From contig NZ_JAGGNV010000036.1 of the NCBI RefSeq assembly GCF_018614955.1, forward strand, positions 62,001 through 126,000: a stretch of DNA of 64,000 nt, written 5' to 3'. Origin of the DNA: Variovorax paradoxus. GTDB taxonomy: Bacteria > Pseudomonadota > Gammaproteobacteria > Burkholderiales > Burkholderiaceae_C. How positions within the stretch are numbered: the first letter of the stretch is position 1; every line of letters begins with the position of its first letter. Positions 8,039-17,162 of this stretch are shown here, one piece after another. Made by a program: the position numbers and the translations under genes. The notes below the pieces were generated by a model that saw nothing but the letters and a program-made list of their open reading frames with translations, was not told the DNA's origin and searched no databases.

Positions 8039-9880
8039 ATGAACGACGCTTTTGCAGCGCAGGGCGACTTTGCGCCTGTGCAATCCGATGAATTCGCCAT
8101 CGCCATCACCGGCGAATCGCTTGTCCCCACCGAAACGACGGCTTTCGAGGCGCTCGATGCCGTAGCAGTCGCCGAGCCGAAGCTGCCGAACGGCTTCGTC
8201 AAGCTCGGTCTCGCGCCCGAACTGATCGCCGCGGTCGAGGACCTTGGCTTCACCCAGCCGACCACTGTTCAGGAACAGGTGATTCCGCGCGCCATGACCG
8301 CCAGCGGCCAGGCCGACGGCGCCACGCGTTTCGTCGACCTGATGGTCTCGAGCCAGACCGGCAGCGGCAAGACCGCCGCCTTCCTGCTGCCCGTGCTGCA
8401 CACCCTGCTGCAGCGCCAGGCCGAAGCCGAGGCTGCGGCCAAGGCCGAATTCCAGCGCCTGGCGGCTGAAGCTGCCGCACGCGGCGAAGCGCCGCCCAAG
8501 AAGCCCAAGCGCAAGGACCCGACCAACGCGCGCCATTTCAAGGCGGCCACGCCCGGCGCTCTGATCCTGTGCCCCACGCGCGAACTCGCCCAGCAGGTGG
8601 CGCATGACGCCATCGACCTGGTCAGGCATTGCCGCGGCCTGCGCATTGCCAACGTGGTGGGCGGCATGCCCTACCAGTTGCAGATCGCCAAGCTGCAGAA
8701 CGCCGACCTCGTGGTCGCCACGCCGGGCCGGCTGCTCGACCTGCAGCGCTCGATGCAGATCAAGCTCGACCAGGTCAAGTTCCTCGTCGTCGACGAAGCC
8801 GACCGTATGCTCGACCTCGGCTTCTCGGATGACCTCGCCGAAGTCAACCAGCTCACCATCGAGCGCCAGCAGACCATGATGTTCAGCGCCACTTTCGCGC
8901 CGCGCATCCAGCAGCTGGCGCAGCGCGTGATGCGCGAGCCGCAGCGCGTGACCATCGACAGCCCGCAGGAGAAGCACGCCAACATCAAGCAGGTGCTGTT
9001 CTGGGCCGACAACAGCCAGCACAAGCGCAAGCTGCTCGACCACTGGCTGCGCGACACCACCATCAACCAGGCCATCGTGTTCGCGAGCACGCAGGTCGAA
9101 TGCGACGGCCTCGCCAACGACCTGCAGCAGGATGGCTTCAGCGCCGTGGCGCTGCACGGTGCGCTGAGCCAGGGCCTGCGCAATCGCCGGCTGATGGCGC
9201 TGCGCCAGGGCCAGGTGCAGATCCTCGTCGCCACCGACGTGGCCGCGCGCGGCATCGACGTGCCGACCATCACGCACGTCTTCAACTTCGGTCTGCCGAT
9301 GAAGGCCGAGGACTACACCCACCGCATCGGCCGCACGGGCCGGGCAGGGCGCGACGGCTTGGCCGTGACTTTTGCCGAGTTCCGCGATCGCCGCAAGATC
9401 TTCGACATCGAGTCGTACAGCCGCCAGCAGTTCAAGGCCGAGGTGGTCCCCGGTCTCGAGCCGCAGCAGCGCTCGCCGCAGTCGCGCCCGGGAGGCGACT
9501 TCGGTGGCCGTGGCCGCGACAGCCGTGACAACCACTCGCGCGATCGCAAGTTCGGCGGCGGCGGCGGTGGTCATCGTGGCGGCCCCGCAGGCGGCTACGC
9601 GGGCGCCAGCGGTTTCAACGACCGTGGTCCCGCACGCGGCCCAGGCGCACCGGCACCCCGCGGCTTCCAGAACCAGGGCAACGCAGGCTTCGGCGGCGGT
9701 CGCGACGACGGCGGCTACGGCCGCAAGCCGGGCTGGGGCGACAACGCTCCGCGTGGCGGCGCTGGCGCGGGACGCGGCGACGGCTTTGCACCTCGCGGCA
9801 ACGGCGCCGGGCATAGCGGCGGCAAGGTGTTCGTGCCGCGCGACGCGCAACGGCGCGGCGCCTTCAAGCCGAGCCGCTGA
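8039..9880 (+). CDS. rhlE: DEAD-box RNA helicase, RhlE-type
   Basis: ATP-dependent RNA helicase for RNA remodelling or ribosome assembly, 613 residues. Helicase motifs follow in order: Q-motif region (FTQPTTVQEQVIP), ASSQTGSGKT, PTRELAQQ, TPGRLLD, VDEADRMLD, SAT, and ARGIDVP with HRIGRTGRAGR in the second lobe. Two oddities: a charged Ala/Glu/Lys-rich insert of about 50 residues between motifs I and Ia, and a Gly/Arg-rich C-terminal tail of about 130 residues, probably an RNA-binding region. The ATG at 8039 is chosen; an in-frame ATG 12 bases upstream is possible. A long structured leader precedes it, and a bidirectional terminator follows. Confidence 0.92.
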   Translation: MNDAFAAQGDFAPVQSDEFAIAITGESLVPTETTAFEALDAVAVAEPKLPNGFVKLGLAPELIAAVEDLGFTQPTTVQEQVIPRAMTASGQADGATRFVDLMVSSQTGSGKTAAFLLPVLHTLLQRQAEAEAAAKAEFQRLAAEAAARGEAPPKKPKRKDPTNARHFKAATPGALILCPTRELAQQVAHDAIDLVRHCRGLRIANVVGGMPYQLQIAKLQNADLVVATPGRLLDLQRSMQIKLDQVKFLVVDEADRMLDLGFSDDLAEVNQLTIERQQTMMFSATFAPRIQQLAQRVMREPQRVTIDSPQEKHANIKQVLFWADNSQHKRKLLDHWLRDTTINQAIVFASTQVECDGLANDLQQDGFSAVALHGALSQGLRNRRLMALRQGQVQILVATDVAARGIDVPTITHVFNFGLPMKAEDYTHRIGRTGRAGRDGLAVTFAEFRDRRKIFDIESYSRQQFKAEVVPGLEPQQRSPQSRPGGDFGGRGRDSRDNHSRDRKFGGGGGGHRGGPAGGYAGASGFNDRGPARGPGAPAPRGFQNQGNAGFGGGRDDGGYGRKPGWGDNAPRGGAGAGRGDGFAPRGNGAGHSGGKVFVPRDAQRRGAFKPSR

Positions 9881-9912
9881 GCGTCCGCAGCCTGACGGCT
9901 GCCCCACGCGCC

Positions 9913-9942
9913 AAAGCCCGCCCCACGAAGGCGGGCTTTTTT
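9913..9942. terminator. Bidirectional terminator between rhlE and the Lrp-type gene
   Basis: AAAGCCCGCC and GGCGGGCTTT form a 10-bp stem with a 7-base loop and a T run on the plus side. The A run on the left arm gives a shorter T run for the convergent Lrp-type gene. Confidence 0.9.
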
Positions 9943-9951
9943 CTTGTGCGC

Positions 9952-10446
9952 TCAGGCCAGCGGCACGCTCGCTTCCTTGAGCACCCGCAGCACGAAGTGC
10001 GACTGGCTGTGGCGGATGCCCGGGATCTTGTAGAGCTTCTCACGCAGCAGCCGCTCGTAGTCGCGCGTGTCGCGCACCGCGATGCGGATGTAGTAGTCGT
10101 AGTCGCCGGAGACCAGGTAGGCCTCCTGAATCTCGGGGATGGTGGCAAGCACGCGGCCGAACTCGTAGAGCGTCTCGTCGCTGTGGCTTTCCAGCGTGAG
10201 CTGCACGATCACCGAATCGTGGTAGCCGAGCTTGGAGGCATCGAGGTCGACCGTGTAGCGCTTGATCACTTCCTGCGCTTCGAGCTTCTTGATGCGGGTC
10301 CAGCAGCTCGTCGGGGACAGGCCGACCTCGGCGCCGATTTCCTGCAGCGTCTTGCGCGAGTCGTGCAGCAGGGCACGCAGGATCGCCATGTCGAACTTGT
10401 CGAATGATTCTTCGTCTGTTTTCTTGTTTTGGCGATTGATCTTCAT
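9952..10446 (-). CDS. Lrp/AsnC family transcriptional regulator
   Basis: 164-residue feast/famine regulator. The N-terminal winged HTH covers about residues 17-75 (FDKFDMAILRALLHDSRKTL, then GLSPTSCWTRIKKLEAQ). The RAM ligand-binding domain follows (YEFGRVLATIPEIQEAYLVS, GDYDYYIRIAV). It is divergent from an acetolactate-synthase-like gene with only 64 bases between starts, and that gap contains a perfect dyad, TTGCTT-N9-AAGCAA. Control of the neighbouring gene and of itself by an amino-acid effector is likely but inferred. Confidence 0.93.
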   Translation of the reverse strand: MKINRQNKKTDEESFDKFDMAILRALLHDSRKTLQEIGAEVGLSPTSCWTRIKKLEAQEVIKRYTVDLDASKLGYHDSVIVQLTLESHSDETLYEFGRVLATIPEIQEAYLVSGDYDYYIRIAVRDTRDYERLLREKLYKIPGIRHSQSHFVLRVLKEASVPLA

Positions 10447-10459
10447 GGGAGTGGCCGAA

Positions 10460-10480
10460 TTGCTTGAAAGAAAGAAGCAA
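10460..10480. promoter_or_regulatory. Candidate Lrp-family operator
   Basis: Perfect dyad TTGCTT-N9-AAGCAA inside the 64-base divergent gap between the Lrp-type regulator and the acetolactate-synthase-like gene. Size and symmetry suit an Lrp/AsnC dimer. Confidence 0.5.
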
Positions 10481-10510
10481 ATTCTGCAACGAAACCGGAA
10501 GAATCAGCGA

Positions 10511-12259
10511 ATGCAAATCGCCGCTCCCGTCCCCACGTTTCTCTCGCTGCGCAATGGCGCGGAAGCCCTGCTCGACACCCTGGTCGAGTGCGGCATCGAC
10601 ACGATCTTCGGCTACCCCGGCGGCGCCGCGTTGCCGCTCTACGACGCGCTGCACGGCGAACCGCGGCTGCGGCATGTGCTGGTGCGGCACGAGCAGGCGG
10701 CGGTCCATGCGGCCGAGGGCTATGCGCGCAGTACCGGCCGCGTCGGCGTGGTGCTCGTGACCTCGGGGCCCGGCGTCGGCAACACGATCACCGGGCTGCT
10801 CGACGCCATCAGCGATTCGGTGCCCGTGCTGTGCATCAGCGGCCAGGTCGCGACCGCGGTGATCGGCACCAACGCGTTCCAGGAGAGCGATGCGCTCGGC
10901 ATGTCGCGGCCGGTGACCAAGTGGAATCACCAGATCCGCCTTGCGAACGAGATTCCGGCCGTGGTGCGGCGCGCGCTGGGCATCGCCGCCTCCGGGCGTC
11001 CGGGACCGGTGTTGCTCGACGTGCCGAAGGATGTTCAGCTCGCGCCGCTGACCGGCGAGCCGGCTTCGACACCGCGGCGGCCCGGCCCGGATGCGCGATT
11101 GCCGCCGCACGGCAGCCTGCAGCGGGCCGCCGATCTTCTCTCGACCGCACGCCGGCCCGTTCTCTACGGCGGCGGCGGGCTCGTCAACGCCGGTCCCGGC
11201 GCATGCGAAGCCTTCACCCGCCTCGTACATCGCCTCGACGCGCCGTGCACGCTGACGCTGATGGGCCTCGGCGCCTTCCCCGCTTTCGACCCGCGCTTTC
11301 TCGGCATGCTGGGCATGCACGGCACGCTGGAGGCCAACCTCGCGATGCACGAGGCCGATCTGGTGATCTGCGTCGGCGCGCGCTTCGACGATCGCGTGAC
11401 CGGCAGGCTCGACGAGTTCTGCCCACATGCGCGCAAGATCCACATCGACATCGATCCGAGCAGCATCAACAAGGTGGTGCGGGTGGACGCTCCATTGGTC
11501 GGCGATTGCGGCGCGGTGCTGGACGCACTGCTTGCCCTGCCGGCGCTCGACGGCCTTGCGCCCGAGCGCCTGGCGCTCTGGTGGCAGCGCATCGAGCGCT
11601 GGCGCGCACAGCGCTGCCTAGACTTTGTCCCGCGCAGCGATGCCATCCTGCCGCAGCAGCTGATGCGCTCGCTGCAGCAGGCCATCGCAGGCCGCGACGC
11701 GATCGTCTCCACCGATGTCGGCCAGCACCAGATGTGGGCAGCACAGTACCTGCGCTTCGAGCGTCCGCGCCGCTGGCTCACTTCGGGCGGCGCCGGCACC
11801 ATGGGCTACGGCCTGCCGGCCGCGATCGGCGCGCAGATCGCGCATCCGGATGCGCTCGTCGTCTGCGTGAGCGGCGATGCTTCGGTGCTCATGAACATCC
11901 AGGAGCTTTCCACGGCCATGCAGCACCGCACGCCCGTGAAACTCGTGCTCTGCAACAACGGCTACATGGGCATGGTGCGCCAGTGGCAGGAACTGAACCA
12001 TGACAACCGGCTGAGCCACAGCTGGAACGAGGCGCTGCCCGATTTCGTGGCGCTGGCCAGGGCCTTCGGCTGGGATGCACGGCGCGTGTCGGACCCTGCC
12101 GAACTATCGGCGGCGTTGGCCGAGTGCCTGGCGTACGAGGGGCCCTTCTTCCTCGACGTGCAGGTGGCGCCGCAGGAGAACTGCTTTCCGATGATGCCGG
12201 CCGGCCAGGGGCATCATCGCGTGATGCTCGCCAAGGACCGGTGGTACGCGGAAGACTGA
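10511..12259 (+). CDS. Acetolactate synthase large subunit-like TPP enzyme
   Basis: Thiamine-diphosphate enzyme, 582 residues, of the acetohydroxyacid synthase family. It has the N-terminal PYR domain with the catalytic Glu in VRHEQAAVHAAEGYARSTG, the central FAD-type domain, and the C-terminal PP domain with GDASVLMNIQEL and NNGYMGMVRQWQEL. GDA instead of GDG occurs in other family members. No ilvN/ilvH small subunit is adjacent, so it may be catabolic, borrow a subunit encoded elsewhere, or be a relative of AHAS with another 2-oxoacid substrate. The start at 10511 is preceded by GGAAGA. Divergent Lrp control is suggested by the shared gap. Confidence 0.82.
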   Translation: MQIAAPVPTFLSLRNGAEALLDTLVECGIDTIFGYPGGAALPLYDALHGEPRLRHVLVRHEQAAVHAAEGYARSTGRVGVVLVTSGPGVGNTITGLLDAISDSVPVLCISGQVATAVIGTNAFQESDALGMSRPVTKWNHQIRLANEIPAVVRRALGIAASGRPGPVLLDVPKDVQLAPLTGEPASTPRRPGPDARLPPHGSLQRAADLLSTARRPVLYGGGGLVNAGPGACEAFTRLVHRLDAPCTLTLMGLGAFPAFDPRFLGMLGMHGTLEANLAMHEADLVICVGARFDDRVTGRLDEFCPHARKIHIDIDPSSINKVVRVDAPLVGDCGAVLDALLALPALDGLAPERLALWWQRIERWRAQRCLDFVPRSDAILPQQLMRSLQQAIAGRDAIVSTDVGQHQMWAAQYLRFERPRRWLTSGGAGTMGYGLPAAIGAQIAHPDALVVCVSGDASVLMNIQELSTAMQHRTPVKLVLCNNGYMGMVRQWQELNHDNRLSHSWNEALPDFVALARAFGWDARRVSDPAELSAALAECLAYEGPFFLDVQVAPQENCFPMMPAGQGHHRVMLAKDRWYAED

Positions 12260-12367
12260 CCGCGCAGGCCGGGTAACCGTCACGGGCGACAATGCCGGTT
12301 GGCCGCGCGTTTCGGTTTCGTATTGCGCGCCAGCATCACCACTCGGAAAGAACCCCCAAGGACCGAC

Positions 12368-13813
12368 ATGAGCACAGCAAGCTACACCGACACCCGCCTC
12401 TTGATCGAGAATGAATGGTGCGACGCCGCGAGCGGCAAGACCCTGGACGTGATCAACCCCGCCACGGGCAAGCCCATCGGCAAGGTCGCCCATGCGGGTA
12501 TTGCCGACCTGGACCGCGCACTGGCCGCCGCGCAGCGCGGCTTCGAAGCCTGGCGCAAGATTCCGGCCAACGAGCGCGCGGCCACCATGCGCAAAGCCGC
12601 CGGCCTGGTGCGCGAACGCGCCGCCGACATCGCGCGCCTGCTCACGCAGGAGCAGGGCAAGCCCTTCGTCGAAGCGCGTGGCGAAGTACTCGCCGGCGCC
12701 GACATCATCGAATGGTTCGCCGACGAAGGCCGTCGCGTCTACGGCCGCATCGTGCCCTCGCGCAACCTGGCGGCGCAGCAGCTGGTGATCAAGGAACCGC
12801 TCGGCCCGGTGGCCGCGTTCACGCCGTGGAACTTCCCGATCAACCAGATCGTGCGCAAGCTCGGTGCCGCGCTCGCGAGCGGCTGCTCGTTCCTCGTCAA
12901 GGCGCCGGAAGAAACCCCGGCCTCGCCCGCGGCGCTGCTACAGGCCTTCGTGGATGCCGGCGTGCCTGCCGGCACGGTGGGGCTGGTGTTCGGCGATCCG
13001 GCCGAGATCTCGAGCTACCTGATTCCGCACCCGATCATCCGCAAGGTCACTTTCACCGGCTCGACCCCGGTCGGCAAGCAGCTCGCGGCCCTGGCCGGCG
13101 CGCACATGAAGCGCGCCACCATGGAGCTGGGCGGCCACGCGCCCGTGATCGTGGCCGAGGATGCCGACGTCGCGCTGGCCGTGAAAGCCTCCGGTGGCGC
13201 CAAGTTCCGCAACGCCGGCCAGGTGTGCATCTCGCCGACGCGCTTCCTGGTGCACAACAGCATCAAGCAAGCCTTCGCCGAAGCGATGGTGAAGCATGCC
13301 GAGAGCCTCAAGCTCGGCGACGGCCTGGCCGAAGGCACGACTCTCGGGCCGCTCGCGAACGCGCGCCGCCTCACTGCGATGGCGAAGGTGCTCGACGACG
13401 CGCGCGCCACGGGCGCGAAGGTCGCCACCGGCGGCGAACGCGTGGGCTCCTCCGGCAACTTCTTCGCGCCCACCGTGCTGACGGACGTCTCGCTCGAAGC
13501 CGACGTGTTCAACAACGAACCTTTCGGCCCGATCGCCGCCATCCGCGGCTTCGACACGCTGGAAGAAGCCATCGCCGAAGCCAACCGCCTGCCTTTCGGC
13601 CTTGCGGGCTACGCCTTCACGAAGTCGATCAAGAACGCCCACCTGCTGTCGCAGCAGATGGAAGTCGGCATGCTGTGGATCAACCAGCCGGCCGCGCCCA
13701 CGCCGGAAATGCCCTTCGGCGGCATCAAGGACTCGGGCTACGGCTCCGAGGGTGGACCGGAGGCGATGGAGGCCTACCTGAACACCAAGGCCGTGTCGAT
13801 CATGGCGGTGTAG
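12368..13813 (+). CDS. gabD: NAD(P)-dependent succinate-semialdehyde dehydrogenase family protein
   Basis: Aldehyde dehydrogenase, 481 residues, of the GabD-type (or alpha-ketoglutarate semialdehyde) branch. Visible features are FTPWNFPINQI, the cofactor-loop segment FTGSTPVGKQL, the catalytic Glu in MELGGHAP, the catalytic Cys in GQVCISPTRF, and NEPFGPIAAI. It oxidises succinate semialdehyde (GABA or similar amine breakdown) to succinate; the precise aldehyde cannot be fixed from sequence. It lies about 110 bases after the acetolactate-synthase-like gene, and a GACAAT box at 12288-12293 may give it its own promoter. Confidence 0.82.
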   Translation: MSTASYTDTRLLIENEWCDAASGKTLDVINPATGKPIGKVAHAGIADLDRALAAAQRGFEAWRKIPANERAATMRKAAGLVRERAADIARLLTQEQGKPFVEARGEVLAGADIIEWFADEGRRVYGRIVPSRNLAAQQLVIKEPLGPVAAFTPWNFPINQIVRKLGAALASGCSFLVKAPEETPASPAALLQAFVDAGVPAGTVGLVFGDPAEISSYLIPHPIIRKVTFTGSTPVGKQLAALAGAHMKRATMELGGHAPVIVAEDADVALAVKASGGAKFRNAGQVCISPTRFLVHNSIKQAFAEAMVKHAESLKLGDGLAEGTTLGPLANARRLTAMAKVLDDARATGAKVATGGERVGSSGNFFAPTVLTDVSLEADVFNNEPFGPIAAIRGFDTLEEAIAEANRLPFGLAGYAFTKSIKNAHLLSQQMEVGMLWINQPAAPTPEMPFGGIKDSGYGSEGGPEAMEAYLNTKAVSIMAV

Positions 13814-13819
13814 CCGTTC

Positions 13820-14869
13820 TCAGGCGCCGGCGGATTCCGCGAGCTGCTTGTGCCGGGGTCCGCCCTGGCGCTCGAGCATCCAACCCGGATATTCGGCCGG
13901 CAGCGCGCTGACCTTGTCGAGCGCGGCGAGTTCCTCGCCGTTCAAGGCGATGGCGGTCGCCGCGATGTTGTCGTCGAGCTGCTCTGCGCGCTTGGCGCCG
14001 ATGATCACGCTCGTCACGGCCGCCTGGTGCAGCAGCCAGGCCAGGGCGATCTGCGCCACGGAAACGCCCTTCGCCTGCGCGATGCCGCGCAACACGTCGA
14101 TGCAGTCGTAGGCGCGCTCGACGTTCACCGGCGGAAAGTCGAAGGTGGTGCGGCGGCTGCCTGCCTCGGCCTTGACGTCGCGGCCGTACTTGCCGCTCAG
14201 CAGGCCGCCGGCGAGCGGGCTCCAGACCATCAGCCCGACGCTTTCGCTCTTGAGCAGCGGAACCAGTTCGCGTTCGAGATCGCGGCCGGCGACCGTGTAG
14301 TACGCCTGCAGCGATTCGAAGCGCGCGAGCCCCAGCCGTTCCGAGATGCCGAGGGCCTTCATGATCTGCCACGCCGCCCAGTTCGATACGCCGATATAGC
14401 GCACGTGGCCGTGCTGCACGAGGTTGTCGAGCGCGCGCACGGTCTCCTCGATCGGCGTCGCCGGATCGAAGCCGTGGATCTGGTACAGGTCGATGTGGTC
14501 GAGCTGCAGGCGCTTCAGGCTCGCCTTCACGCCGTCCATGATGTGGTAGCGCGACATGCCGCGCGAGTTGGCGCCTTTCGTGCCCACTTCGCCGAGCACC
14601 TTGGTGGCGACCACCACGTTTTCGCGCGGCACCTGAAGGTTTCGCAGCGCTTGCCCGGTGATGATTTCCGAGCGGCCGTCGGAGTAGACGTCGGCGGTAT
14701 CGATGAAGTTGATCCCGGCATCGAGCGAGCGGCCGATCAGGCGCTCGGCGTCGGCCTGCTGCAGGTCGCCGATCTGCCCCCAGATGCCGCCTCCGCCGCC
14801 GAAAGTCATCGTGCCTAGGCAGAGCTCGGAAACGAACAGGCCGGTGCGGCCGAATTTTCTGTAGCGCAT
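13820..14869 (-). CDS. Aldo/keto reductase
   Basis: NADPH-dependent oxidoreductase with a TIM-barrel fold, 349 residues. Catalytic tetrad residues lie in FIDTADVYSDG (Asp, Tyr), VVATKVLG (Lys) and YQIHGFDP (His). The C-terminal TSVIIGAKRAEQLDDN is the nucleotide-phosphate site. Closest in appearance to the AKR11/AKR12-like YajO/oxidoreductase group. The ATG at 14869 is chosen because the domain begins there (MRYRKFGRTGLFVSELCLG); the frame extends upstream without homology. It runs convergent to gabD, 6 bases apart. Substrate unknown. Confidence 0.9.
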   Translation of the reverse strand: MRYRKFGRTGLFVSELCLGTMTFGGGGGIWGQIGDLQQADAERLIGRSLDAGINFIDTADVYSDGRSEIITGQALRNLQVPRENVVVATKVLGEVGTKGANSRGMSRYHIMDGVKASLKRLQLDHIDLYQIHGFDPATPIEETVRALDNLVQHGHVRYIGVSNWAAWQIMKALGISERLGLARFESLQAYYTVAGRDLERELVPLLKSESVGLMVWSPLAGGLLSGKYGRDVKAEAGSRRTTFDFPPVNVERAYDCIDVLRGIAQAKGVSVAQIALAWLLHQAAVTSVIIGAKRAEQLDDNIAATAIALNGEELAALDKVSALPAEYPGWMLERQGGPRHKQLAESAGA

Positions 14870-14986
14870 ATGAGGGACTCCTTGGGTTGCGTGCTGCGAG
14901 CGTGCAGTTGCGCGAGTGTCGTTCCGGCAGGAACGCTCGCGGTAGCCCGATCCTCTTCGTCTCTTGCCTGATCCTGCGGTGCCAAT

Positions 14987-15022
14987 AAAAAAAGCCCGCC
15001 ATCGATCTGATGGCGGGCTTTT
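14987..15022 (-). terminator. Terminator after tRNA-Lys
   Basis: On the minus strand the arms AAAAGCCCGCCAT and ATGGCGGGCTTTT form a 13-bp stem followed by a T run, 10 bases past the tRNA CCA end. Confidence 0.9.
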
Positions 15023-15032
15023 CATGAGGTTT

Positions 15033-15108
15033 TGGTGGGCCCTGAGTGACTCGAACACTCGACCTACGGATTAAGAGTCCGCTGCTCTACCAACTGAGCT
15101 AAGAGCCC
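15033..15108 (-). tRNA. tRNA-Lys(CTT)
   Basis: A 76-base cloverleaf reads on the minus strand: acceptor GGGCTCT, D-stem GCTC/GAGC, anticodon loop CTCTTAA (anticodon CTT, reading AAG), T-loop TTCGAGT, and an encoded CCA end. The TATAAT box at 15144-15149 upstream and the terminator downstream make it a stand-alone unit. Confidence 0.97.
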
Positions 15109-15143
15109 CTGATCGACATTGCTGTCATTCAGGCAATCCCACA

Positions 15144-15149
15144 ATTATA
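15144..15149 (-). promoter_or_regulatory. -10 element of tRNA-Lys
   Basis: Perfect TATAAT on the minus strand, 35 bases upstream of the tRNA 5' end; a start point near 15137 would give a short 5' leader for RNase P. The -35 is not recognisable and would overlap the end of the thiolase gene. Confidence 0.65.
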
Positions 15150-15172
15150 GCCATATCGCGAGGCGGCTTCGC

Positions 15173-16354
15173 TCAGGTGCGCTCGAAAATGCACGCGATG
15201 CCCTGGCCGCCGCCGATGCACATCGTCACCAATGCGTAGCGGCCCTGGATGCGTTCGAGTTCGTACAGCGCCTTCACGGTGATCAGCGCGCCGGTGGCGC
15301 CGATCGGGTGGCCCAGCGAGATACCCGAGCCGTTCGGATTCACCTTCGCGGCATCCAGCCCGAGATCCTTGCTCACCGCGCAGGCCTGCGCCGCGAAGGC
15401 TTCGTTGGCTTCGACCACATCCATGTCCGATGCCTTGAGGCCCGCTTTCTCCAATGCCTTGCGCGAGGCCGGCACCGGGCCGATGCCCATGTAGGCCGGG
15501 TCGACGCCGGCGAAGGCATAGGCGACCACGCGCGCCATCGGCTTCAGGCCGCGCCGCGCCGCCTCTTCCTTCTCCATCAGCACCACGGCCGCGGCCGCAT
15601 CGTTGATGCCCGAGGCGTTGCCGGCCGTCACCGTGCCGTTTTCCTTCAGGAAGGCGGGCTTGAGTTTCGCCATGTCTTCGATCTTGGCGTCGAAGCGCAC
15701 GTGCTCGTCGGTGTCGAATTGCGTCGGGCCTTTGCGGCTTTCCAGCGGCACCGGGACGATCTGCGCCTTGAAGTAGCCGCTCTCGATGGCTTTCTGCGCG
15801 CGCTGGTGGCTGGCGAGCGCGGTCTGGTCCTGCGTTTCGCGGCTGATGCCCCATTTCTTCGCGACGTTCTCCGCCGTGACGCCCATGTGGATGTTCTCGA
15901 ACGGGTCGTGCAGCGCGCCGATCATCATGTCGACCAGCTTGGCATCGCCCATGCGCACACCCCAGCGCGCGGTGAGCGAAGAGAGCGGCGCGCGGCTCAT
16001 GCTTTCCGCGCCGCCGCCGACGGCCACCTTGGCATCGCCGAGCTGGATGCTCTGCGCCGCGCTCACGATCGCCTGCAGACCCGATCCGCACAGCCGGTTC
16101 ACGGTGAGGGCAGGGGTCTCCTGCGCGCAGCCGCCTTCGATGGCGGCCACGCGCGCCATGTACATGTCGCGCGGCTCGGTGTTGACCACGTGGCCGAACA
16201 CCACGTGCTCCACATCCTTGCCGTCGACCTTGGCGCGCGCGAGCGCTTCCCGGGTCACCAGCGCCGCCAGCCGGGTGGGCGGCACGTCCTTGAGGCTTCC
16301 GCCGAAGGTACCGATCGCGGTGCGCACACCGCTCACAACAACCACTTCTTTCAT
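15173..16354 (-). CDS. bktB: Acetyl-CoA acetyltransferase / beta-ketothiolase
   Basis: Thiolase II, 393 residues, condensing or cleaving short acyl-CoAs. The nucleophilic Cys89 lies in NRLCGSGLQAI, the His in SLGHPIGATG and the second Cys in TMCIGGGQG. From memory the sequence resembles Cupriavidus BktB closely (MKEVVVVSGVRTAIGTFGGS start; TEPRDMYMARVAA), so a role in polyhydroxyalkanoate precursor supply or beta-oxidation is likely. No phaB or phaC lies near. It is a single gene ending about 65 bases upstream of tRNA-Lys and divergent from the SDR gene. Confidence 0.88.
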   Translation of the reverse strand: MKEVVVVSGVRTAIGTFGGSLKDVPPTRLAALVTREALARAKVDGKDVEHVVFGHVVNTEPRDMYMARVAAIEGGCAQETPALTVNRLCGSGLQAIVSAAQSIQLGDAKVAVGGGAESMSRAPLSSLTARWGVRMGDAKLVDMMIGALHDPFENIHMGVTAENVAKKWGISRETQDQTALASHQRAQKAIESGYFKAQIVPVPLESRKGPTQFDTDEHVRFDAKIEDMAKLKPAFLKENGTVTAGNASGINDAAAAVVLMEKEEAARRGLKPMARVVAYAFAGVDPAYMGIGPVPASRKALEKAGLKASDMDVVEANEAFAAQACAVSKDLGLDAAKVNPNGSGISLGHPIGATGALITVKALYELERIQGRYALVTMCIGGGQGIACIFERT

Positions 16355-16454
16355 GACGATTCTCCGGTGCGAAAAGGAAGCCTAATGATGCCAGCCGAGC
16401 GCTTCCTGCACTGACGCCGGCGTTACCATGCCTGCCCGAACAAGGAGCCGCCAA

Positions 16455-17162
16455 ATGATCGAAGCCAACACCATCCGCCACATCGTGGTGACCGGCGCCG
16501 CCGGCGCGCTTGGCCGCGCCGTCGTGCAGCATTTTCTCGACCAGGGCGCCCGCGTCGCGCTGCTCGACCATCGCATGGAGCATCTGACCGACGCGTTTCC
16601 GGGGCTCGACAACTCGCAACACCTGTTGCTGCAGGCCGACGTGACTTCGGCCTCGGCCATGGCCGAGACCGCGACGCAGATCCTCGCGGCCTTCAAGCAG
16701 GTCGACGCGCTGATCCACATCGCCGGCGGCTTCGAGATGGGCGAGCCGGTGCATGCGCTGAGCCGCGCGGCCTGGGACCGGATGATGAACCTGAACGCCT
16801 GGTCCTTCGTGGCCGTCTCGCAGGCGCTGGTGCCCTCGATGATCGAGCGCAAGGCGGGCAGCGTGATCGCCGTGAGCGCCAAGACCGCGGCGCGCGGCGC
16901 GGCCGGGATGGCGGCCTACATCGCGTCGAAGAGCGCCTTGCAGCGCCTGGTCGAGGCGGCGGCCGCCGAACTGGCGCCGCACGGCATCCAGGTCAACAGC
17001 ATCGCTCCCAGTGTGCTCGACACGCCGGCCAATCGCCAGGCGATGCCCGACGCCAAGCCCGACAACTGGGTGTCGACCGCGGTGGCGGCGCAGACCATCG
17101 GCTTCCTGGCCTCGCCGGCGGCAGCGGCGCTGCACGGCCAGCACCTGACATTGGACGCCTGA
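16455..17162 (+). CDS. SDR family oxidoreductase
   Basis: Classical short-chain dehydrogenase, 235 residues. The cofactor loop is TGAAGALG (residues 13-20), the acidic residue after beta-2 is Asp38 (favouring NAD), the catalytic Ser is at about 141 and the YxxxK pair is Tyr155/Lys159. The start at 16455 has AAGGAG 9 bases upstream; a frame opening 27 bases earlier lacks this. It is a single gene between the thiolase (divergent) and tRNA-Ala (convergent). Substrate unknown. Confidence 0.88.
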   Translation: MIEANTIRHIVVTGAAGALGRAVVQHFLDQGARVALLDHRMEHLTDAFPGLDNSQHLLLQADVTSASAMAETATQILAAFKQVDALIHIAGGFEMGEPVHALSRAAWDRMMNLNAWSFVAVSQALVPSMIERKAGSVIAVSAKTAARGAAGMAAYIASKSALQRLVEAAAAELAPHGIQVNSIAPSVLDTPANRQAMPDAKPDNWVSTAVAAQTIGFLASPAAAALHGQHLTLDA

